Positions 58,852-64,000 of a DNA stretch of 64,000 nucleotides are shown here, in pieces. The notes under the pieces were generated by a model that did not search any database, was not told where the DNA came from, and was given only the letters and a program-made list of their open reading frames with translations. Position numbers and translations under genes: made by a program. Location of the stretch: assembly GCA_937139605.1 (NCBI GenBank), contig CAKZQG010000037.1:86421-150420 (forward strand), written 5' to 3'. The DNA comes from an uncultured bacterium. GTDB taxonomy: Bacteria > DRYD01. Within the stretch, counting starts at the first letter, position 1. Every line of letters begins with the position of its first letter.

Positions 58852-59109
58852 ATGCATAATAAAAAAAATAAAAAAGATCAACAAAATATAAAAGTTCTAA
58901 AAGATTTTGTAGAAACCGAAGGTGAAGTTATTGAAGCTTTGCCTAATGGAATGTTTAGAGTTAAATTAGATAACGGCCATACCGTACTAGCACATCTATC
59001 AGGAAAAATGAGAGTGAATTTTATTAAAGTTAGTGTAGGAGATAGAGTCGTAGTTCAACTATCTATTTACGATTTAACAAAAGGCAGAATAGTATATAGA
59101 AAATCTTAA
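58852..59109 (+). CDS. infA: Translation initiation factor IF-1
   Basis: IF-1 occupies the ribosomal A site during initiation. The 85-residue protein has the OB-fold core [20 protein letters not shown] and [20 protein letters not shown], ending [13 protein letters not shown]. About 13 residues extra at the N-terminus ([11 protein letters not shown]...) make it longer than the usual 72. The ATG is 12 bases behind tRNA-Asp, leaving no room for a Shine-Dalgarno after tRNA processing, so the mRNA may be nearly leaderless. The usual neighbours (secY, rpmJ) are absent. Confidence 0.95.
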   Translation: MHNKKNKKDQQNIKVLKDFVETEGEVIEALPNGMFRVKLDNGHTVLAHLSGKMRVNFIKVSVGDRVVVQLSIYDLTKGRIVYRKS

Positions 59110-59366
59110 TATAATATGACTTGCTGAGTTTATAAGAATAAAAAGTAAAAAGTTTAAATCTTAAGTCTTTAGATCTATTTTTTTGTAAAATTAACTTTAG
59201 TTTGTTGTATAATGCATCCAGCAATGAAGAAATAAGCTAATGCTTAATAAGTGAGATGTTTCACATAAAGTTTCTAAAATATCTTAATATAAATATAAAA
59301 TCAGTTATAATAAAATTTAAGTTATAGAAAAAATAATAAAATACATATCTAAAAGAAAACAAAAAA
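59110..59366 (+). other. Intergenic region after infA
   Basis: This gap has a weak hairpin (ATCT with AGAT, about 59158-59174) followed by seven T (59178-59184), a possible terminator for tRNA-Asp and infA. It also has TTGTATAATG around 59204, a good -10 match but with no clear -35. Nothing else is recognisable. The next gene has no Shine-Dalgarno. Confidence 0.35.
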
Positions 59367-61799
59367 ATGAATAGTTTAAATAATTATAACGAAAATATTG
59401 ATAGCAATAATACTGAAATACAAAATAATAAAATATCACAAAATTCATCACAAAAAATAATAGATTTTATATTAGAGAAAATCTTTTTTATAATAGGTGC
59501 ATTTTTATTACTAATAGGAATAGGATATTCCATAATAGAATTTATAAAAGATATAAAAATACTACTTCTATTAGTATTTATCTTAGGATTAATATTTATT
59601 ATATTACCATATAGGTATAAAGAAAAACTAAGTAATTTTTTTTTCATAGGATTACAAGCAATAGGGATAACAATATTATATACTAACACAATTGTTTCTT
59701 CTTTATTATTTAATATATTTCCTTTAATATATTCATTAATAATAGTTTTTGGAATAAGTTTATTATCATTGATTTTATCATTAAAAAATAAATCGAGTGT
59801 GTTAATGGTATTATCATCAGCTGGAGCTTACTTATCTATAGTTTTCCCTGATATCCCTTTAAATTTATATATCAATAAATACCTACTTTTCATAACTCTA
59901 ATAAATGCATTTATGAGTGTATCTTTTAATATATTTAAATGGTTAGAAATGAGAATAATTAATTTATTGTTTTTTATCCTTTCAGTAATAATATTCTTCT
60001 CTTTAAAAGGTTTAAGCACAGAATATACATTATCATTAATTATATTCTTATCAATAAATTATTTCCTTTTTTATTTTAATTTTATTATTCTATCACCTAA
60101 GCTAAGTATAATAGATTCAATATATTTCATTATATTAAATCTAATCTATTGGACAACAAGCGTGTTTTTAATAAGATCATATGAATTTAGTATATATTTT
60201 CAAGGGATTCATTCTAATGTTATTTCTTTTATTTATAGTTTATTATTTACTATATTTTTAGCAGCGAATTACTATATTTATAATCAAAAGAAAGAAAATG
60301 AAAACATTTTTTGGGTTTTTTACTCAATGATAATTTTATTTTTATCTTTAACTATCCAAACTTTATTAAATAATATTTATTGGTTTACAATTTGGTTAAC
60401 ACTAAGTACAGTCTATTTATATATATACTCTTTAAATAAAAACGAAGAATATAAATCTCTTGCAATATCTGCTTACATAATGTTTTTTATTAATTTTATT
60501 TTATTTTTAATATATTACTGGAGCTTAGATTATACAAGAATATTTTACCTAATAATTACATTTATATTAATGACTATATTAACATTTATTTTGTCTAAAT
60601 TAGATCAAGAAGAAAATATTGCTAAATTAAAAAATATTAAATATTCCCCTATATTTTTGATTTCTCTAATACTTCCTTTTTTATTTATGTATAAATTTAG
60701 TATTAAAATAAATTATGACATTTATTTAATAACACCATTATTATCAATGTTTAATATATTAATATTCACATTTTTAATTAGTTATTATTTTTATACATTA
60801 AGCAATAGTTTGATTTTTAGTATAGTTTTAGGTATTATGGGAGGACTACCTATAGCATGCACATTATTTTGGTTCTTATTTTATTTATTAGGAGGAAATA
60901 ATATAGCATTAATAATTATAACTATCTTAAACACAATCTTACTTATTTTAATAGTTTTTAATATAAAAATAAATAATTTATTTACTTCTTTATTTAATAA
61001 TGAAAAAAATGCAATAGATTCAAAAATTTTTAATATGTTTTCAACTAATATAAATACTCTTATTTTGATTTCATTAATTTTACCCCCTATAGAAATAATT
61101 AAATCCCAAATTATGTTAATAGATAAATTTTATTTAATGATAACAGTTTATGGAATTTTAAGTATAGTTAGTTTATTATTTTATATTAACAAGCCTAATT
61201 TATTAAAAAGCTTTTCATATTATTCCATTATAATTTTTTACATATTAATATTCGTTTTTTTATTACATTTATTATATCCTTTGTTTAGTTTTTATAGTTA
61301 TCACAGTATATATTCAGATAACAATTTCCCATTTTTTAACTTAAGAACAATAAGCTACATAACGCTAATCATATGTGCTATCATATTTTATTATATATAC
61401 AAAAATAATTATTCTCTCCTAAAAGATAATAGTTATTTCAATAATATTGATAGAAACTCTATTTTAATAACTACTTTTATTTTTATTATATTAGTTATTC
61501 AGGAAATTTATGATATATCGTTTAGAATAAATCTTAATGAATTTCTTCCTAATTTGATAGTATTAATTATAATAAGTATATACGGAACATTATTATTATT
61601 TTTAGCAAATAAAGAAGAAAAATTTAAATATCTAAAAGACGCTGCTTTAATAAGTTTTAGTTTAGCTATAATAATAACCAGTAGATCATACTTTAGAAAC
61701 ATAGATTATTTTCAAGTACTATTAGTAATAATGGGAATATATTTTATACTATTTGCAATATTATATAATCCAAAGAAAATCAAAGAGAAAAATAATTAA
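59367..61799 (+). CDS. Large polytopic membrane protein, DUF2339-like
   Basis: The 810-residue protein is almost wholly hydrophobic, with more than 20 predicted spans after a short Asn-rich N-terminus. The opening segment (FIIGAFLLLIGIGYSIIEFI) and the repeated short spans resemble DUF2339 predicted membrane proteins. No catalytic or transport motif is visible, and no function is known. It is followed after 8 bp by the lipoprotein gene, which is probably translated from the same message. No Shine-Dalgarno is seen. Confidence 0.65.
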   Translation: MNSLNNYNENIDSNNTEIQNNKISQNSSQKIIDFILEKIFFIIGAFLLLIGIGYSIIEFIKDIKILLLLVFILGLIFIILPYRYKEKLSNFFFIGLQAIGITILYTNTIVSSLLFNIFPLIYSLIIVFGISLLSLILSLKNKSSVLMVLSSAGAYLSIVFPDIPLNLYINKYLLFITLINAFMSVSFNIFKWLEMRIINLLFFILSVIIFFSLKGLSTEYTLSLIIFLSINYFLFYFNFIILSPKLSIIDSIYFIILNLIYWTTSVFLIRSYEFSIYFQGIHSNVISFIYSLLFTIFLAANYYIYNQKKENENIFWVFYSMIILFLSLTIQTLLNNIYWFTIWLTLSTVYLYIYSLNKNEEYKSLAISAYIMFFINFILFLIYYWSLDYTRIFYLIITFILMTILTFILSKLDQEENIAKLKNIKYSPIFLISLILPFLFMYKFSIKINYDIYLITPLLSMFNILIFTFLISYYFYTLSNSLIFSIVLGIMGGLPIACTLFWFLFYLLGGNNIALIIITILNTILLILIVFNIKINNLFTSLFNNEKNAIDSKIFNMFSTNINTLILISLILPPIEIIKSQIMLIDKFYLMITVYGILSIVSLLFYINKPNLLKSFSYYSIIIFYILIFVFLLHLLYPLFSFYSYHSIYSDNNFPFFNLRTISYITLIICAIIFYYIYKNNYSLLKDNSYFNNIDRNSILITTFIFIILVIQEIYDISFRINLNEFLPNLIVLIIISIYGTLLLFLANKEEKFKYLKDAALISFSLAIIITSRSYFRNIDYFQVLLVIMGIYFILFAILYNPKKIKEKNN

Positions 61800-61807
61800 A
61801 TAAAATA

Positions 61808-62536
61808 ATGTCTAAAATACATTTTAATTTAAAAAGTTTATATTATTTTAGTTTAATTTTAATAAGTATAATACTATTATTTTTAAGTTCTTGTGCAACC
61901 CCAACTCCTACCATAGCTCCACCAATAATTACCAATAAATTATTAACAATTAGTGTTTACTTTAAAAATAATATCCAACCTACTTTTAGCTATAACTATA
62001 ATTATCAAGATTTTAATTATAATTTTTACTGTGCTTTATGTTTTAGATTTGATAATGATTTTAATAATCTAAATATAGATAGATGGAGTCATATATATTT
62101 TTTTGAAAACGGATTTAAAAGGTTTAACAGAGTTAATCCCCCAAGCCCAAATACAAGTACCCCTGAAGAATGGTCATCCATTATAATTGACACTAACTCA
62201 AATATATCAAATAACGTTCTTAATTTTAATATTCTAATTCCAGATAATATAATAGGAAGCCCTAATATATATAATTTCATAGTGTTAGTATTTTTAAGAA
62301 ATTTTGGATATAATCAAATGGAAGATGACTTTGGACAAAACCCTATAGATTCCTATGGTTTCGGATCCATTCAAAACATAATAATAGATACCTCAAACAC
62401 CAATATTAACCAAACTTATACTCTAACTGAACAAGAGGGAGATATAGATAACGCTAATTTACCTCCAGGATTTCCAGACAACTTCAAAGATTCCTTAGAT
62501 ATAACTAAAATAGAATACATCATAAGACAACAATAA
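61808..62536 (+). CDS. Lipoprotein of unknown function
   Basis: The 242-residue protein has a lipoprotein signal: a hydrophobic stretch (SLILISIILLFLS) ending in the lipobox LSSC at about residue 29. A Thr and Pro rich linker (ATPTPTIAPP) and a beta-rich domain follow. It would be anchored in a membrane on the outer side. No family is recognised. The start is ATG without a ribosome binding site, 8 bp behind the preceding gene. Confidence 0.7.
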   Translation: MSKIHFNLKSLYYFSLILISIILLFLSSCATPTPTIAPPIITNKLLTISVYFKNNIQPTFSYNYNYQDFNYNFYCALCFRFDNDFNNLNIDRWSHIYFFENGFKRFNRVNPPSPNTSTPEEWSSIIIDTNSNISNNVLNFNILIPDNIIGSPNIYNFIVLVFLRNFGYNQMEDDFGQNPIDSYGFGSIQNIIIDTSNTNINQTYTLTEQEGDIDNANLPPGFPDNFKDSLDITKIEYIIRQQ

Positions 62537-62611
62537 AATAAAAATAAAAAACAATCAAAAAAATTAAATCAAATAATTAAATACCGAAAAAAGAAAGGAG
62601 TTGAAAAAAAA

Positions 62612-63949
62612 ATGCTAACAAACATAAAAGAAGAAGATAAAAAAAATAATAACCACCAATTAGATAAATCTACTCAAAAAAAATATACAAATCTGTTAAT
62701 ATTAATGTTTTTAATATCCTTACCCTGGATGATAATAAAAACATTAACTTTAATAGGTTTATTTAAATGGGATTATGAGCATTATGCATTAGCAAGTGCG
62801 ATTTTAACAGGAATAACGATAATAGCATGCGCATTTATAGTTAGCTGGGCTTCTGAAGTACTTCAAGAATATCTACCCCCAAATTTTGTTTTAGCTTTAT
62901 TAGCTATAATAAACGTTTTGCCCGAGTATGTAGTTGATATCTATTTTACCTATATGGCAGCAATTAAAGAAGAATATACTCATTATGCAATAAGCAACAT
63001 GACAGGGGCAAATAGGATGCTAATCGGCTTAGTTTGGCCACTCATTTTAATAGTATATTTAATAGCTAAATCAAAAAGATCCCCAGAATCCCCTAATTAT
63101 ATTCAATTAGATAAAACTAATATATTAGAAATCACTTTTTTACTATTATCTACATTATACTGCTTTATACTTCCGTTTAAAGGAAATTTAAGTTTAATTG
63201 ATACTTTGATATTATTTACAATATTTGGAATATATATATATTTAGCTACAAGGATGGGGAAAAGAGAACCTGAATTGGAAGGTCCAGCATTGCTTATTTC
63301 CAATCTCCCCCAAAAGCTTAAAAAATTTATGATATTTTTTATGTTTTCATTTGCTGGGTTAGGATTTCTCTTAAGTGCAGAGCCATTTGGAGAAAGCCTT
63401 TTGGTATTAGGTTCTAAAATAGCTACTAACTTTGGATTTGATGTTGATACTGCAAAATTTTTAATGGTTCAATGGGTAGCACCTATAGCTTCAGAATCCC
63501 CGGAAATAATTGTTGTTATCATATTTGCTTATAAACTCTTAGCTACTGATGCATTCTCTACTGTAGTATCTTCTAAAATAAACCAATGGACACTACTTGT
63601 TGGGTTTATTCCACTTGTATATTTTATTTCATTATTAATCCATTCTAAACCAGGTAGTCCGTTAATATTAGATGAGCTTCAAAAACATGAGATATTATTA
63701 ACTGCTGCTCAAAGCTTCTTCGCTTTAATCATGATCCTAGATATGAGATTCAAAATAATAGATGCTATTCTTCTATTTGTTCTATTTTCTTCACAATTAC
63801 TAATTCCCGATATAAGAATACAAGTAAGCATTATATATATAATCTTAGGTTTTATACTCCTTTTAAAAGTACTAATCTCAAAAGAAATTTTAAATAATCT
63901 TAAAGAATCAGTTATCTATACTATAAATCAAGTTAAAAAAAATAAATAA
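62612..63949 (+). CDS. Sodium/calcium exchanger family protein
   Basis: The 445-residue membrane protein has about 11 spans and the two inverted alpha repeats of the CaCA family in diverged form: INVLPEYVVDIYFTYMA with YAISNMTGANRMLIG, and WVAPIASESPEIIVVIIF with STVVSSKINQWTLLVG. Conserved Pro-Glu and the small polar residues that bind cation are kept in both repeats. The usual GSNIFN pattern is altered, so ion preference may differ. A good AAAGGAG ribosome binding site precedes the ATG, unlike the genes just upstream. Confidence 0.85.
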   Translation: MLTNIKEEDKKNNNHQLDKSTQKKYTNLLILMFLISLPWMIIKTLTLIGLFKWDYEHYALASAILTGITIIACAFIVSWASEVLQEYLPPNFVLALLAIINVLPEYVVDIYFTYMAAIKEEYTHYAISNMTGANRMLIGLVWPLILIVYLIAKSKRSPESPNYIQLDKTNILEITFLLLSTLYCFILPFKGNLSLIDTLILFTIFGIYIYLATRMGKREPELEGPALLISNLPQKLKKFMIFFMFSFAGLGFLLSAEPFGESLLVLGSKIATNFGFDVDTAKFLMVQWVAPIASESPEIIVVIIFAYKLLATDAFSTVVSSKINQWTLLVGFIPLVYFISLLIHSKPGSPLILDELQKHEILLTAAQSFFALIMILDMRFKIIDAILLFVLFSSQLLIPDIRIQVSIIYIILGFILLLKVLISKEILNNLKESVIYTINQVKKNK

Positions 63950-64000
63950 GAAGTACTCAATTAGTAATAAGTTTTTAAAACATTCTGATAATATTTAAAT

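Noticed and set aside
1-64000. CRISPR arrays, prophage or insertion sequence ends
   Set aside because: No regular spaced repeats, phage structural genes, transposase or terminal inverted repeats were seen.

Overview
The window is 64 kb of very AT-rich bacterial DNA (GC roughly a quarter, judged by eye). Its gene content points to a diderm bacterium: LpxC for lipid A, a TonB-dependent receptor with a partner binding protein, and a lipoprotein. It also carries genes typical of the Firmicutes or Terrabacteria side: a SigH-like sigma factor directly before spoIID, divIVA, and membrane Ser/Thr kinase signalling. A deep-branching diderm terrabacterial lineage or a diderm Firmicute relative fits best, but I cannot name the taxon. 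TGA is a stop here (ATGA overlaps at coaD/dxs), and tryptophan is TGG, so the code is standard.

Layout. 0-5.4 kb: PBP tail, a 22-residue Trp-rich membrane peptide, a zf-TFIIB protein, ispH, a CtpA protease, rpmH and divIVA. 5.4-17.6 kb: coaD-dxs, then nuoH with a GltD-like flavoprotein and a two-cluster ferredoxin, sigH-spoIID, a degenerate phosphoribosyltransferase, yjbQ, a HEPN protein, and a glycosyltransferase with a sugar nucleotidyltransferase. 17.6-25 kb: a leftward pair (coiled-coil protein and C-terminal Ser/Thr kinase), then nuoM-nuoN, then a leftward Ser/Thr-rich amidase-like protein. 25-41 kb: a long rightward block with a receiver protein, a Xer recombinase, dnaX, a TPR-GGDEF protein, nusB, a class A PBP, sucD, a membrane GrpE-like protein, ybaB, lpxC, a hemA-hemC fusion and a histidine ammonia-lyase. 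41-49 kb: a leftward block, fur-mgtC-mutM-archease-manC-rtcB, then pfkA and a broken GNAT gene. 49-64 kb: envelope and accessory genes, including a phosphodiester glycosidase, two small odd proteins, a TonB receptor with a PF04392-like binding protein, an FtsX-type permease, an Mrr-like nuclease, tRNA-Asp with infA, a DUF2339-like protein, a lipoprotein and a CaCA exchanger.

The most interesting signals are in how genes are decoded and controlled. dnaX and lpxC each contain a run of exactly ten A, and each needs a -1 shift there to give the full-length protein. In dnaX the shifted frame ends in an ATGA overlap with the next start. coaD and the ArnT-like gene have good ribosome binding sites but only AUU or AUA where the start codon should be. 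Leftward genes without signal peptides (20655, 51662, 52413 and more weakly 25000) share GTTAA boxes, often paired about two helical turns apart, suggesting one regulon. Several proteins carry altered active-site motifs (hpt-like, HAL, PfkA), and a GrpE-type domain is fused behind a membrane anchor.

Functionally the window covers isoprenoid precursors (dxs, ispH), haem precursors (hemA-hemC), part of a complex I lacking a visible NADH module, wall and envelope synthesis, RNA repair (rtcB with archease) and metal homeostasis (fur, TonB, mgtC). No CRISPR array, prophage or complete insertion sequence was seen.
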